Assembly (NCBI RefSeq): GCF_003815535.1
Contig: NZ_RPFZ01000001.1
Span: forward strand, 1,674,001 to 1,738,000
Source of the DNA: Aurantiacibacter spongiae
GTDB lineage: Bacteria; Pseudomonadota; Alphaproteobacteria; Sphingomonadales; Sphingomonadaceae
Length of the DNA: 64,000 nucleotides
Direction: 5' to 3'
The notes beneath the pieces are model-generated. The model was not told the origin of the DNA and searched no databases. It worked only from the letters and a program-made list of their open reading frames with translations. Within the stretch, counting starts at the first letter, position 1; every line of letters begins with the position of its first letter. A program made the position numbers and the translations under genes. Shown in pieces: positions 20,737-28,972 of the stretch.

Positions 20737-22311
20737 ATGGATAAAGACCACCTTCCCGATTCCATCCTGATCGTCGATTTCGGCAGTCAGGTCACGCAGC
20801 TCATCGCCCGCCGCGTGCGCGAGGCCGGCGTCTATTCCGAGATCGCGCCGTTCACGCAGGCCCAGGCGGCGTTCGAACGTTTGCAGCCCAAGGGAATCAT
20901 CCTGTCGGGCAGCCCGGCCGGCGTGCCCGACGAAGACAGTCCCCGCGCACCCCCGATGCTGTTCGAGGCCGGGGTGCCGATCCTCGGCATCTGCTACGGG
21001 CAGCAGGTCATGACGCACCAGCTCGGCGGAGAGGTGCGACCCGGGCACGAAACCGGCGAGGGCGGCGAATTCGGCCGCGCGTTCCTCACCGTGACGAAGC
21101 CGTGCGCGCTGTTCGACGGTCTGTGGCGGGAAGGGGAGCGCCACCAGGTGTGGATGAGCCACGGCGACAAGGTCACGCAGTTCGCCGACGGCTTCGAGAT
21201 CGTCGCGGTCAGCGACGGCGCGCCCTTCGCCGTCATCGCGGACGAGGCGCGCAGGTTCTACGGGACGCAGTTTCATCCCGAAGTCGTCCACACGCCGGAC
21301 GGCGGCAAGCTGCTGGCCAATTTCGCGCGCCATGTCTGCGGGCTCGCCGGGGACTGGACCATGGCAGAATTCCGCGCCACCAAGATCGCCGAGATCCGCG
21401 AGCAGGTGGGCGAGGGCAAGGTGATCTGCGGCCTGTCGGGCGGGGTCGACAGCGCGGTCGCCGCCGTCCTCATTCACGAGGCGATCGGCGAGCAGCTGAC
21501 CTGCGTGTTCGTGGATCACGGCCTGCTTCGCGCCGGAGAGGCGGAACAGGTGGTCGGCCTGTTCCGCGGGCACTACAACATCCCCCTCGTCCACGTCGAT
21601 GCGGAGGAGCGCTTCATGTCGGGGCTGGCAGGCGAAACCGACCCCGAAAGGAAGCGCAAGTTCATCGGCAAGACCTTCATCGACGTGTTCGAGGAGGAAG
21701 CGCGCAGGATCGGCGGCGCCGACTTCCTCGCCCAGGGCACGCTCTATCCCGACGTCATCGAAAGCGTCAGCTTCACCGGCGGGCCGAGCGTCACGATCAA
21801 GTCCCACCACAATGTCGGCGGTCTGCCCGAACGCATGGACATGGCGCTGGTCGAACCCTTGCGCGAACTGTTCAAGGACGAGGTGCGCGATCTCGGCCGC
21901 GAACTGGGCCTGCCCGACGTGTTCGTGGGCCGCCACCCCTTTCCCGGTCCCGGGCTGGCGATCCGTATTCCCGGCGCGGTGGACAAGGCCAGGGCGGACA
22001 TCCTGCGCAAGGCGGACGCGATCTATCTCGAGGAGATCCGCAATGCCGGTCTCTACGATGCGATCTGGCAGGCCTTCGCCGTACTGCTGCCGGTGCGGAC
22101 GGTGGGGGTGATGGGCGACCACCGTACCTACGACTACGTCTGCGCTCTGCGCGCCGTGACCAGCACCGACGGGATGACGGCGGACGTCTACCCCTTCGAC
22201 GCCAGCTTTCTCACCCGCACGGCGACGCGCATCGTGAACGAAGTGCAGGGCATCAACCGCGTGGTGTACGACTACACCTCCAAGCCGCCGGGCACGATCG
22301 AGTGGGAATGA
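20737..22311 (+). CDS. guaA: GMP synthase (glutamine-hydrolysing)
   Basis: Converts XMP to GMP with ATP and glutamine, last step of de novo GMP synthesis. The 524 residues match E. coli GuaA (525). The N-terminal class I glutamine amidotransferase has nucleophile Cys86 in GICYGQQ and the His-Glu pair in FHPEVVHT. The ATP-pyrophosphatase domain has the P-loop [10 protein letters not shown] at about 232-241, and the C-terminal dimerisation domain has [14 protein letters not shown] at 20737 fits the family start ([21 protein letters not shown]); the open frame extends further upstream without homology. The 5' region is AT-rich and probably holds the promoter. Confidence 0.97.
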   Translation: MDKDHLPDSILIVDFGSQVTQLIARRVREAGVYSEIAPFTQAQAAFERLQPKGIILSGSPAGVPDEDSPRAPPMLFEAGVPILGICYGQQVMTHQLGGEVRPGHETGEGGEFGRAFLTVTKPCALFDGLWREGERHQVWMSHGDKVTQFADGFEIVAVSDGAPFAVIADEARRFYGTQFHPEVVHTPDGGKLLANFARHVCGLAGDWTMAEFRATKIAEIREQVGEGKVICGLSGGVDSAVAAVLIHEAIGEQLTCVFVDHGLLRAGEAEQVVGLFRGHYNIPLVHVDAEERFMSGLAGETDPERKRKFIGKTFIDVFEEEARRIGGADFLAQGTLYPDVIESVSFTGGPSVTIKSHHNVGGLPERMDMALVEPLRELFKDEVRDLGRELGLPDVFVGRHPFPGPGLAIRIPGAVDKARADILRKADAIYLEEIRNAGLYDAIWQAFAVLLPVRTVGVMGDHRTYDYVCALRAVTSTDGMTADVYPFDASFLTRTATRIVNEVQGINRVVYDYTSKPPGTIEWE

Positions 22312-22391
22312 AGCGGGCCTCGCGACCCTCGCCCGACCGCCCGCGTGAAGGCGATCTTGGCGCCCGCGTAGAATAGCTGCCTCGCCCCAGC

Positions 22392-22416
22392 GGAACGCGA
22401 ATCCCACTTGCCGGTT
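22392..22416 (+). promoter_or_regulatory. EcfG-type stress promoter candidate
   Basis: GGAAC (22392-22396), 16 bp, GGTT (22413-22416), ending 31 bp before the ene-reductase start. One mismatch from the EcfG -10 CGTT. Confidence 0.4.
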
Positions 22417-22447
22417 GCATTCGACAACCGATTGAACAGGAGCCGCC

Positions 22448-23605
22448 ATGTCCCGCCACGATCCCGAAAACGACACCGCCCCGCTGTTCGAACCCGTGAC
22501 CGCGGGTGACCTGACCTTTTCCAACCGCATCTGGATGGCCCCGCTGACCCGCGCCCGCTCAACCCGCGAAACGAGCGAGCAGACGCCGCTACATGCCCTC
22601 TATTACGCGCAGCGCGCCGGGGCGGGGCTGATCGTGTCGGAGGCGACGCAGATAAGCCGGCAGGGGCAGGGCTACGCTTGGACGCCCGGCATCTACACGC
22701 CCGAACAGGCTGATAGCTGGAAGCTTGTCACCGATGCGGTGCACGACGCCGGGGGCCGAATCTTCTGCCAGTTGTGGCATGTGGGCGCGATCAGCCATCC
22801 GGTGTTCCAGCCGGACGGCGCGCAGCCCGTCTCTTCCAGCGCGTGGACACCCGAAGGCAAGGCTTTCGTCGGCGATTACCTCGAAGATGGTCCGCAGGTT
22901 CCCCACCAGGAAGCCCGCGCCCTGACGAGGGACGAGATCGCCGCCGTCGTCGACGATTACCGCAACGCCGCCCGCATGGCCGCCCGTGCCGGCTTCGACG
23001 GGGTCGAGCTGCACGCTGCGAACGGCTACCTGATCGACCAGTTCATGCGGTCTTCGGTGAACAAGCGCACCGATGATTACGGCGGCACGCTGGAGAAGCG
23101 CCTGCGCCTTCTGGGCGAGGTGGTCGACGCGCTGACCGAAGAACTGCCGGCGGGACGCGTCGGCGTGCGCCTGACGCCGATTGGCGGGCCGGGCGGAAGT
23201 CACGACGACAATCCGCACGAAACCTACCCGGCCGCTGCGCGCCTGCTGTCCGGGCGCGGACTTGCCTACCTGCATGTGGTCCGGGCGACGGACCACGGCG
23301 GGGCGGGCGGCGAAAAGAGCGAGGGCGATCGCATTCTCGCCGCCATGCGCGAGGCGTTCGACGGCACGTTCGTCGCCAACGGCAACCTCTCGCCGGAGGA
23401 CGCTGCCGGCTGGATCGCGCGGGGCGATGCCGACGCGGTCGCTTTCGGGCGCGCCTTTCTCGCCAATCCCGACCTGCCCGCGCGCATCGCCGCCGGAGGC
23501 GATCTGAACGAGCCCGATCCCGGCACCTATTACGGCGGGGACGCACGCGGCTATGTCGACTACCCGTCGCGCGCGAGACCCGGCGACCCGTTGCCCCAAA
23601 GCTGA
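22448..23605 (+). CDS. Ene-reductase of the old yellow enzyme family (NemA-like)
   Basis: FMN enzyme using NAD(P)H to reduce activated C=C bonds, nitro compounds or nitrate esters; often part of electrophile or oxidative stress defence. The 385-residue TIM barrel shows the N-terminal LFEPVTAGDLTFSNRIWMAPLTR and QLWHVGAISHP. The substrate-binding pair is in GVELHAANGYLIDQFMR, where His-Asn replaces the second His. The FMN/phosphate region appears as RTDDYGGTLEKRLRL and ADAVAFGRAFLANPDLP. ATG at 22448 has an AGGAG site 6 bases before. An EcfG-like promoter precedes it, which fits a stress role. Confidence 0.92.
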   Translation: MSRHDPENDTAPLFEPVTAGDLTFSNRIWMAPLTRARSTRETSEQTPLHALYYAQRAGAGLIVSEATQISRQGQGYAWTPGIYTPEQADSWKLVTDAVHDAGGRIFCQLWHVGAISHPVFQPDGAQPVSSSAWTPEGKAFVGDYLEDGPQVPHQEARALTRDEIAAVVDDYRNAARMAARAGFDGVELHAANGYLIDQFMRSSVNKRTDDYGGTLEKRLRLLGEVVDALTEELPAGRVGVRLTPIGGPGGSHDDNPHETYPAAARLLSGRGLAYLHVVRATDHGGAGGEKSEGDRILAAMREAFDGTFVANGNLSPEDAAGWIARGDADAVAFGRAFLANPDLPARIAAGGDLNEPDPGTYYGGDARGYVDYPSRARPGDPLPQS

Positions 23606-23613
23606 CGAAATGC

Positions 23614-23639
23614 GGAACATCGCGCCGCACCCCGGCGTT
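23614..23639 (+). promoter_or_regulatory. EcfG-type stress promoter, exact consensus
   Basis: GGAAC (23614-23618), 17 bp, CGTT (23636-23639), ending 40 bp before the CHRD lipoprotein ATG. It is an exact match to the alphaproteobacterial general stress promoter GGAAC-N16/17-CGTT. Confidence 0.7.
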
Positions 23640-23679
23640 TCCCAGCCAGCATGATTTCATGCGGTGAGGAGAACATTCG

Positions 23680-24126
23680 ATGAGAAACCTGTCCTATGCG
23701 ATGATCGCCATCGGCGCGCTTGGCCTGTCGGCCTGTGCCACACTGGAGGAAGGCGCGGTCGAGACGACCTCGGACACCTACAACGCCAATCTGACCGGGT
23801 CTGCCGAGGTCGGGGGCGGCGCGCCGCAAGGCATGGGCCGCGCCGAAATATCCCTGTCCGACGAACTGGGCCAGATCTGTTACGAACTGAAGGACGTGAC
23901 CGGCATCGGCCCGATCACCGCCGCGCACATTCACCGCGGCGCCGCCGGTACGAACGGCGACGTGGTGTTTCCGCTCAACCGCTCGAACCAGGGCGAGTAT
24001 CAGGGATGTTCGGACGCCAGCCAGTCCTTGCAGGACGGGATCGCTGCCAATCCCTCGATGTATTACGTCAACGTCCATACCAGCCAGTATCCCGACGGAG
24101 CGATCCGCGGTCAGTTGATGCGGTGA
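23680..24126 (+). CDS. CHRD-domain lipoprotein
   Basis: A 148-residue protein with a lipoprotein signal peptide (AIGALGLSAC, Cys at about residue 19) and one CHRD domain. NLTGSAEVGGGAPQGMGRAEI begins the beta-sandwich; AAHIHRGAAGTNGDVVF and YYVNVHTSQYPDGAIRGQL carry the His motifs that define the domain. CHRD proteins are secreted or surface proteins whose bacterial role is unknown. ATG at 23680 has a GAGGAGA ribosome site. The gene has an exact EcfG-type promoter, so it is likely part of the stress response. Confidence 0.87.
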   Translation: MRNLSYAMIAIGALGLSACATLEEGAVETTSDTYNANLTGSAEVGGGAPQGMGRAEISLSDELGQICYELKDVTGIGPITAAHIHRGAAGTNGDVVFPLNRSNQGEYQGCSDASQSLQDGIAANPSMYYVNVHTSQYPDGAIRGQLMR

Positions 24127-24177
24127 GTTTGCGCCCGGCGAGTGCCCCGCCCGGCGCCAGACGTTAGGGCCGGGTGG

Positions 24178-24879
24178 GTGCATTCGCTGTTTTCCGATCC
24201 GCGCAGCGAGACGCTGGCGCGCATTCACGCGGCGCTGATCGCGCGGTTCGGGCGCATCCCGCGGCATGATGACAGGCGACGCGACCCGGTGTGGACCCTG
24301 GTGCAGGGCGTGATCGGCGCGCGGACGAAGACCCATCTTTCCAATGCCAACACCGATGCCTTGCTGGCCCGCTGGGGAAGCTGGGAAGCCGTAGCCCGGG
24401 CGCCGGAAGCCGGAATTGCCGAAGTGCTTTCGAGCGCGACCTTCCCGGCGATGGTTTCCGCCCGATTGAAGGCGTGCCTGAGCGCGATCGCCGCGGAGCG
24501 CGGCGCGGTCGATCTGCGCCACGTGTCCAACCTGCCGACCGACACGGCGATGGACTGGCTCGAGACGCTTCCCGGCGTCGGGCGCAAGATCGCCGCAGGG
24601 GTGATGAACACCAGCCGCTTCGACCGCCGCGCGCTCGTCATAGACGGCCACCACCGCCGGGTGATGCAGCGCACCGGTCTTGTCCCCCCGCGCGCCGATA
24701 CCGCCCGCGCCTATGCCGCGCTCATGCCGCTCCTGCCGGGGGAATGGTCCGCGCGCGACGTGGACGAACATCACCTGCTGGTGAAGCGACTGGGGCAGAC
24801 GCACTGCCGGCCATCGGGGCTCCATTGCGACAGCTGCCCGATCCGGGCCGAGTGCGAGACGGGGAAGCAGCGCGCGTGA
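24178..24879 (+). CDS. Endonuclease III-like DNA glycosylase (first of tandem pair)
   Basis: A helix-hairpin-helix GPD base-excision enzyme of about 233 residues. LPGVGRKIAAGV holds the catalytic Lys position of endonuclease III, VIDGHHRRV the Asp, and a C-terminal four-Cys iron-sulfur loop (C-x6-C-x2-C-x5-C) follows. Compared with classical Nth, the catalytic Asp segment has GHH instead of THV, and the substrate-pocket region GVIGARTKTHLSN replaces LSAQTTD, so lesion specificity may differ. The GTG at 24178 has GGG spacing; a GTG at 24142 would add 12 residues. The stop overlaps the next gene's start as GTGA. Confidence 0.82.
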   Translation: MHSLFSDPRSETLARIHAALIARFGRIPRHDDRRRDPVWTLVQGVIGARTKTHLSNANTDALLARWGSWEAVARAPEAGIAEVLSSATFPAMVSARLKACLSAIAAERGAVDLRHVSNLPTDTAMDWLETLPGVGRKIAAGVMNTSRFDRRALVIDGHHRRVMQRTGLVPPRADTARAYAALMPLLPGEWSARDVDEHHLLVKRLGQTHCRPSGLHCDSCPIRAECETGKQRA

Positions 24880-25526
24880 TTTCCCTGGTCGACTTGGAAG
24901 CGGTCTATCGCCGACTGGCCCGCACGATGCCGGGGCGCACGCCGAACGCGAAGGGGCCGAAGGGGCAACCCGACGCCTTTCGCGCCTGCGTGGCCTGCAT
25001 GCTCTCGGCGCAGTCGCTCGACCGCAACACCGCTGCCGCTACGAAGGCCCTGTTCGCCATCGCTGACACGCCCGAGCGGATGCTGATGCTGGACGAGCAG
25101 ACGATCGCCCGCGCGATCAGGCCATGCGGCCTCTACAACATGAAGGCGCGCAATATCCGCCGCTTTTGCAAGGCGTTGCTGCGCGAACGTGGCGGGGTCG
25201 TACCCGACACGCGGGAAGGGTTGATGGCTTTACCCGGAATCGGGCGCAAATGCGCCGATATCGTTCTCAGCTTCACCTTCGGGAAGGACGTGATCGCGGT
25301 CGACACGCACGTTCACCGCGTATGCAACCGCATCGGCCTGACCGATGCCGGCACCGCCGAACGCACTGCGCGGCAACTCGACGAGCGCACGCCGGACTGG
25401 GCGAAGCGGGACGGACATTTCTGGCTGATTCAGCTCGGCAAACGCATCTGCCGCGCCCGCAAACCCCGTTGCAAGGAATGCCCGGTGAGCGAATGGTGCG
25501 AATACCTTGCTGCCGGGTTGGAATGA
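24876..25526 (+). CDS. nth: Endonuclease III (DNA glycosylase/AP lyase)
   Basis: Removes oxidised pyrimidines and nicks the AP site. The 216-residue protein has the canonical motifs: CMLSAQSLDRNTAAAT, LPGIGRKCADIVL with catalytic Lys, AVDTHVHRVCNRIGL with catalytic Asp, and the iron-sulfur loop C-x6-C-x2-C-x5-C at the C terminus (KRICRARKPRCKECPVSEWC). GTG at 24876 overlaps the stop of the preceding paralogue by four bases, so the two are translationally coupled. A hairpin 50 bp downstream belongs to the opposite strand. Confidence 0.9.
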   Translation: MISLVDLEAVYRRLARTMPGRTPNAKGPKGQPDAFRACVACMLSAQSLDRNTAAATKALFAIADTPERMLMLDEQTIARAIRPCGLYNMKARNIRRFCKALLRERGGVVPDTREGLMALPGIGRKCADIVLSFTFGKDVIAVDTHVHRVCNRIGLTDAGTAERTARQLDERTPDWAKRDGHFWLIQLGKRICRARKPRCKECPVSEWCEYLAAGLE

Positions 25527-25575
25527 TCGCCACCGGTCGCCCGCGAGCGCTTGGGGTCGTTATACCCCGATGAAA

Positions 25576-25606
25576 GACCCGCTTCGCCGGTCGGGCGAAG
25601 CGGGTC
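25576..25606 (-). terminator. Strong hairpin between convergent genes, probable terminator
   Basis: A 13-bp perfect stem (GACCCGCTTCGCC with GGCGAAGCGGGTC) and a 5-base loop. On the minus strand it is followed by TTTC, suiting the gene at 25668. It can also act for nth on the plus strand, which reads ATGAAAG after it. Confidence 0.7.
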
Positions 25607-25667
25607 ATGAAAGGGGGCGAAATTCTGCAAAGCCCGCCGCCGATCGACGACAAGCAGGCAGGCGGCG

Positions 25668-26093
25668 TCAGCCGTCGTCTTCGTCAACCTTCGTGTAGGG
25701 CACGAAATCATCAAGGAAGACGACGCCGCTGAAGAAACCGCTCTGGTCGATGGTCCGCGTCACGTCGTATTTGCACAGGCGCGAACCGGCGCCGAAGCGT
25801 TCGATGACCGGAATATCCCAGTAATCGAGCTGGTCGGGATTGAGCGCACGGGCCACCCAGATGGTATCGCCGCGTTCGTAGACGAGGCCGACATTCTCGA
25901 CCACGCGCAGGCTGCGGCCCGACGTGCTGTAGACGTTGATGCACGAGGTCGGCTCTCCGGCGACGCGGCCCTCGAGGTCTTGTGCGAGGCGTGCCTGCGC
26001 TCGCTCGCTGGGGCTTTGCGCGGCTGCGGGAACGGCAGCGGCCGCGGTAAGGGCGGCGGCTGCGGCGGCAACGGTGGTAAGGGTCTTCTTCAT
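25668..26093 (-). CDS. Periplasmic protein of unknown function
   Basis: A 141-residue product with a Sec signal peptide (Ala-rich, ending VPAAAQS near residue 26) and no lipobox. The mature part has two Cys (CINVYSTSG and LCKYDVTR) that could pair, a VYERGDTIWVARALNPDQLDYWDIPVIERFG block, and an acidic C terminus. I do not recognise a family beyond similar small secreted proteins of sphingomonads. ATG at 26093 with AGGA five bases upstream. An EcfG-like promoter (minus strand) lies 40-65 bp upstream, so it is likely stress-regulated. Confidence 0.7.
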   Translation of the reverse strand: MKKTLTTVAAAAAALTAAAAVPAAAQSPSERAQARLAQDLEGRVAGEPTSCINVYSTSGRSLRVVENVGLVYERGDTIWVARALNPDQLDYWDIPVIERFGAGSRLCKYDVTRTIDQSGFFSGVVFLDDFVPYTKVDEDDG

Positions 26094-26132
26094 GTCCTGT
26101 CTCCTGCCCGAGACAATAGCGGGTTTCCTGTT

Positions 26133-26158
26133 AACCGCGCCTGACCGCGCTTTGTTCC
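26133..26158 (-). promoter_or_regulatory. EcfG-type stress promoter candidate
   Basis: On the minus strand GGAAC (26158-26154), 17 bp, GGTT (26136-26133), 40 bp before the secreted-protein ATG at 26093. One mismatch from CGTT. It lies between this gene and the zf-CHCC gene. Confidence 0.5.
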
Positions 26159-26163
26159 GGCAC

Positions 26164-26472
26164 TCAGGATCCTTCGACGGGCTGTTCCTGCGGGCCGTCG
26201 CCCTGCTTGGGCAGCGGGGCGCCGGCATCCTTGTCCACGCCCGTCATCGCGGCCGAATCGGGCACTGCGCCATGATCCGCCGGCCCGCCTTCGAGAATGA
26301 AGCGCCGGTCGCAATAGCCGCAATCGACATAGCCCTTCTCGTCGATCTGCATCCAGACGCGCGGATGGCCGAGGCTGGCGGGCAGGTAGTTCTCTCCGCC
26401 GCGAATGTCGCCGGCCCCGTCGCACCAGACGCGCGCGGTATCGACGATGGTTGTTTCGGGTACGTGGTCCAT
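26164..26472 (-). CDS. zf-CHCC zinc-finger protein (NDUFS6-like)
   Basis: A 102-residue protein with the zf-CHCC pattern: VWCDGAG, then LGHPRVWMQI with the His, then GYVDCGYCDRRFIL with the C-x2-C pair. The mitochondrial relative NDUFS6 is a complex I subunit; alphaproteobacterial homologues are thought to associate with NADH dehydrogenase. The C-terminal 45 residues are Pro/Asp-rich and disordered, unlike the usual short form of 60-70 residues. ATG at 26472. The stop is 5 bp from the start of the EcfG-like promoter of the next gene. Confidence 0.85.
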   Translation of the reverse strand: MDHVPETTIVDTARVWCDGAGDIRGGENYLPASLGHPRVWMQIDEKGYVDCGYCDRRFILEGGPADHGAVPDSAAMTGVDKDAGAPLPKQGDGPQEQPVEGS

Positions 26473-26575
26473 GGCCGCGAAGCCCTATCGCCTGCCCGTG
26501 ATTCCCGCAATATCGCGCGGTCATCGCACGGCGGACGGGTTTACTCACGCGATTGCAGGGCGCATGGGGCCAGCC

Positions 26576-27562
26576 ATGACCGTGCCCCAGACGCTGCCGC
26601 CCAATCCCGACGCCGCCATCGAGATCCGCGATCTCGTGAAGGAGTATGCGGGCGAGGGCGATGCCGCCCCCAAGCTCGCGCTGAAGGGCGTCAGCTTCGA
26701 CGTGCCCGAAGGCGCGGTGTTCGGCCTGCTCGGCCCCAACGGGGCGGGCAAGTCGACGCTCATCAACATCATGGCTGGGCTGGTCAACAAGACCGGCGGC
26801 ACGGTGCGCGTCTGGGGGCACGACATCGACCGCGATCATCGCAACGCCAAACTCAATATCGGCATCGTCCCGCAGGAAATCGTGTTCGATCCGTTCTTCA
26901 CTCCCTTCGAGGTGCTGGAAAACCAGGGCGGCTTCTACGGCGTCGCCAAGGCGCTTCGCCGGAGCGAGGAACTGCTGCGCGCGGTGCGCCTGTGGGACAA
27001 GCGCGATGCCTATGCCCGCACGCTGTCGGGCGGGATGAAACGCCGCCTGCTGATCGCCAAGGCCATGGTCCATTCGCCGCCCATCCTGGTGCTGGACGAA
27101 CCGACCGCCGGCGTCGATGTCGAACTGCGCCGCCAGTTGTGGGATCTGGTCAACGAACTCAATGCCGAAGGCGTGACCGTCGTCCTCACCACGCATTACC
27201 TGGAGGAGGCCGAGGCGCTGTGCGAGCGAATCGCGATCATCAATCACGGCGAACTCATCGCCAACGAGCCGACCCGCGAACTGGTCGGCATGATGGGCGA
27301 GAAGATCGTCGCGGTGACGGTCGATCAGGACGTGACCGACCTGCCCGCCGATCCGCGCTTCCACAAGTGCGAGGCGGTCGGCGAAAGACAGATCGAGATC
27401 ACCTTCGACAAGGGGGAGATGACCGCCGGGCAGGTGCTGGCCAAGGTCCAGCAGCAGGGCTTCACGATAGAGGATGTGACCACCCGCGAGGCCGATCTGG
27501 AGGACGTGTTCGTCCAGCTGACCGAGGCCGCCGATGCGCGCAGCGGGCAGACCGTCACCTGA
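26576..27562 (+). CDS. ABC transporter ATP-binding protein (drug/polymer exporter type)
   Basis: A 328-residue ATPase of the DrrA/CcmA-like class. Walker A is GPNGAGKST, the signature LSGGMKRRLLIAKAMVH, Walker B ILVLDEPTAGVD, and the switch VVLTTHYLEEAEAL. A C-terminal extension of about 90 residues is typical for YadG-like exporters, where the partner is a six-helix permease (YadH). No permease gene follows: the next gene is on the opposite strand. ATG at 26576 chosen; the in-frame ATG at 26564 would add four residues. Confidence 0.85.
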   Translation: MTVPQTLPPNPDAAIEIRDLVKEYAGEGDAAPKLALKGVSFDVPEGAVFGLLGPNGAGKSTLINIMAGLVNKTGGTVRVWGHDIDRDHRNAKLNIGIVPQEIVFDPFFTPFEVLENQGGFYGVAKALRRSEELLRAVRLWDKRDAYARTLSGGMKRRLLIAKAMVHSPPILVLDEPTAGVDVELRRQLWDLVNELNAEGVTVVLTTHYLEEAEALCERIAIINHGELIANEPTRELVGMMGEKIVAVTVDQDVTDLPADPRFHKCEAVGERQIEITFDKGEMTAGQVLAKVQQQGFTIEDVTTREADLEDVFVQLTEAADARSGQTVT

Positions 27563-27598
27563 ACCCCGTCACGCCCCGCCGGTCCGGGCCGGTCGGGG

Positions 27599-28630
27599 TC
27601 AGTCCGCGCCCTCGGCGCGCCAGTAGGGGCCAGTGGCGTAGAGCTTGAGGCGCCAGTCGGCGTCCTGCGCGAAGATCACCAGTTCGTCGGTGCGAACAAG
27701 ACCGCCCTCGGGTGTCTCGTCGACATGGTGAAGCTGCGCCGCGACGCCGGCAAAGCTCGACAGCAGCGTGGCGGCGGCGATCTCGATCAGCGGCGCGTCC
27801 TCGTGGCGCAGGTCGATCAGGAGCGGGGCATCGCCCGGCGCGCGCGCTTCGAGCCAGGCGCGCACCTCGTCCGCCAGGCCTTCTACGTCGCCGCGTTCGA
27901 CCAGGGCCTTGAGCGACTTCTCGCGCGTCTTCCAGTCGGGCAGCGCGAGCGGACGGCGCAGGTGGGGCGGGGCCGCATCCCTGCGCGAGACGAGCCGCAG
28001 GGCGCCCCCGTCGGCGGCCACGACGCTGGCGAGCGGCGCCGCGTAGGCTTCCTCGCGCAGATGACGCCGGTGAATGTCCTCGCGGTCCGGCTCGGGCGGC
28101 AGGGAAAGCAGCGTGAAGGTGCTCTCGTCGCTCTCGATCAGCCAGTAGTTGGGAAGTCCCCAGATCCATACCTTGACGCGTTCGGGCAGCAGCGTTTCGA
28201 GCACCGGCAGGGCATCGGCAACGGCGATGACGACGCCGGTAGCCTGCGAATCGTAGCCGAACGTGACGTGGTCCTGCCCTTCGGCCACCAGCCAGAGCAT
28301 GTCGGCGACCTGATCGGCGCGTCGCGCCCTGTCCGCCTCGTCCTCCCCCGGCAGCGGCGGGTAGCGCCAGTAATCCGGATGGCGGTAGGTTTCCATGACG
28401 TCGGCAGGGGGCGAGGCATGCCACAGGACGCCGGACCCCGACACGGTCAGCCAGGGCGGCGTCCAGATGCCGAAGGGTGCAGGCCGAAAGGCGACGCCAA
28501 GCTCGCGCAACCGTGGAACCACGTCGCCCCTGACCCTGGGGTCGGGCTCGGACCGGGGATCGGTGCGACCCGCATCGCGACGCGCGGCGATTCTCCTGCG
28601 GCGTTCCGGGTCCATAGGCGCGGCGCTCAT
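27599..28630 (-). CDS. Conserved protein of unknown function
   Basis: A 343-residue cytosolic protein without signal peptide or membrane helix. It is Trp/Asp/Arg-rich with no motif I can assign. ATG at 28630 is chosen because it overlaps the stop of the small Cys-rich gene upstream as ATGA; a longer open frame exists but would overlap that gene. Features that stand out are WHASPPADVMETYRHPDYW near residue 70, LPNYWLIESDESTFTLL in the middle, and a C-terminal YATGPYWRAEGAD. The gene is probably cotranslated with the small protein. Confidence 0.65.
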   Translation of the reverse strand: MSAAPMDPERRRRIAARRDAGRTDPRSEPDPRVRGDVVPRLRELGVAFRPAPFGIWTPPWLTVSGSGVLWHASPPADVMETYRHPDYWRYPPLPGEDEADRARRADQVADMLWLVAEGQDHVTFGYDSQATGVVIAVADALPVLETLLPERVKVWIWGLPNYWLIESDESTFTLLSLPPEPDREDIHRRHLREEAYAAPLASVVAADGGALRLVSRRDAAPPHLRRPLALPDWKTREKSLKALVERGDVEGLADEVRAWLEARAPGDAPLLIDLRHEDAPLIEIAAATLLSSFAGVAAQLHHVDETPEGGLVRTDELVIFAQDADWRLKLYATGPYWRAEGAD

Positions 28631-28818
28631 TTGCGCATCCTTGCCCAGCGCTTCTTGCGCACGCGGCGGATCGCCCGGTCGCAGAACTCGCAACGGCTGA
28701 CGAACTGCTCGCCGTCCCAGTCCGCGCGCCGCCCGCGCGGGCGATGCTGGCCGAGCCGGCAGAGAAGGCGCGGAAGAATGGGACTACCGGATGATGTGGC
28801 GGACTGGTGTTCGGTCAT
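28627..28818 (-). CDS. Small Cys/Arg-rich protein, putative zinc ribbon
   Basis: A 63-residue, strongly basic protein. Cys and His residues are placed as LLCRLGQHR and SRCEFCDR, a C-x4-H ... C-x2-C pattern that could bind one zinc. The C-terminal tail is RRVRKKRWARMRK. It overlaps the next gene by ATGA, which supports translation. It is divergent from nadB (154 bp between). No function assigned; zinc binding is inferred from residue spacing only. Confidence 0.6.
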   Translation of the reverse strand: MTEHQSATSSGSPILPRLLCRLGQHRPRGRRADWDGEQFVSRCEFCDRAIRRVRKKRWARMRK

Positions 28819-28972
28819 CACTGGCCCCCCCGATGACGGCACGAATCCGACCCGGTTTGTGCAGCGCATCGTAACACCTTGCCGTGGGTCGGCGCAACAA
28901 TCGCCCGCGAAGGCCGCGCGGCGGGCGAAAGCTTGTGTTGCGGGCGGGGGCCGGGGTGGGCAAAGACCGGGC

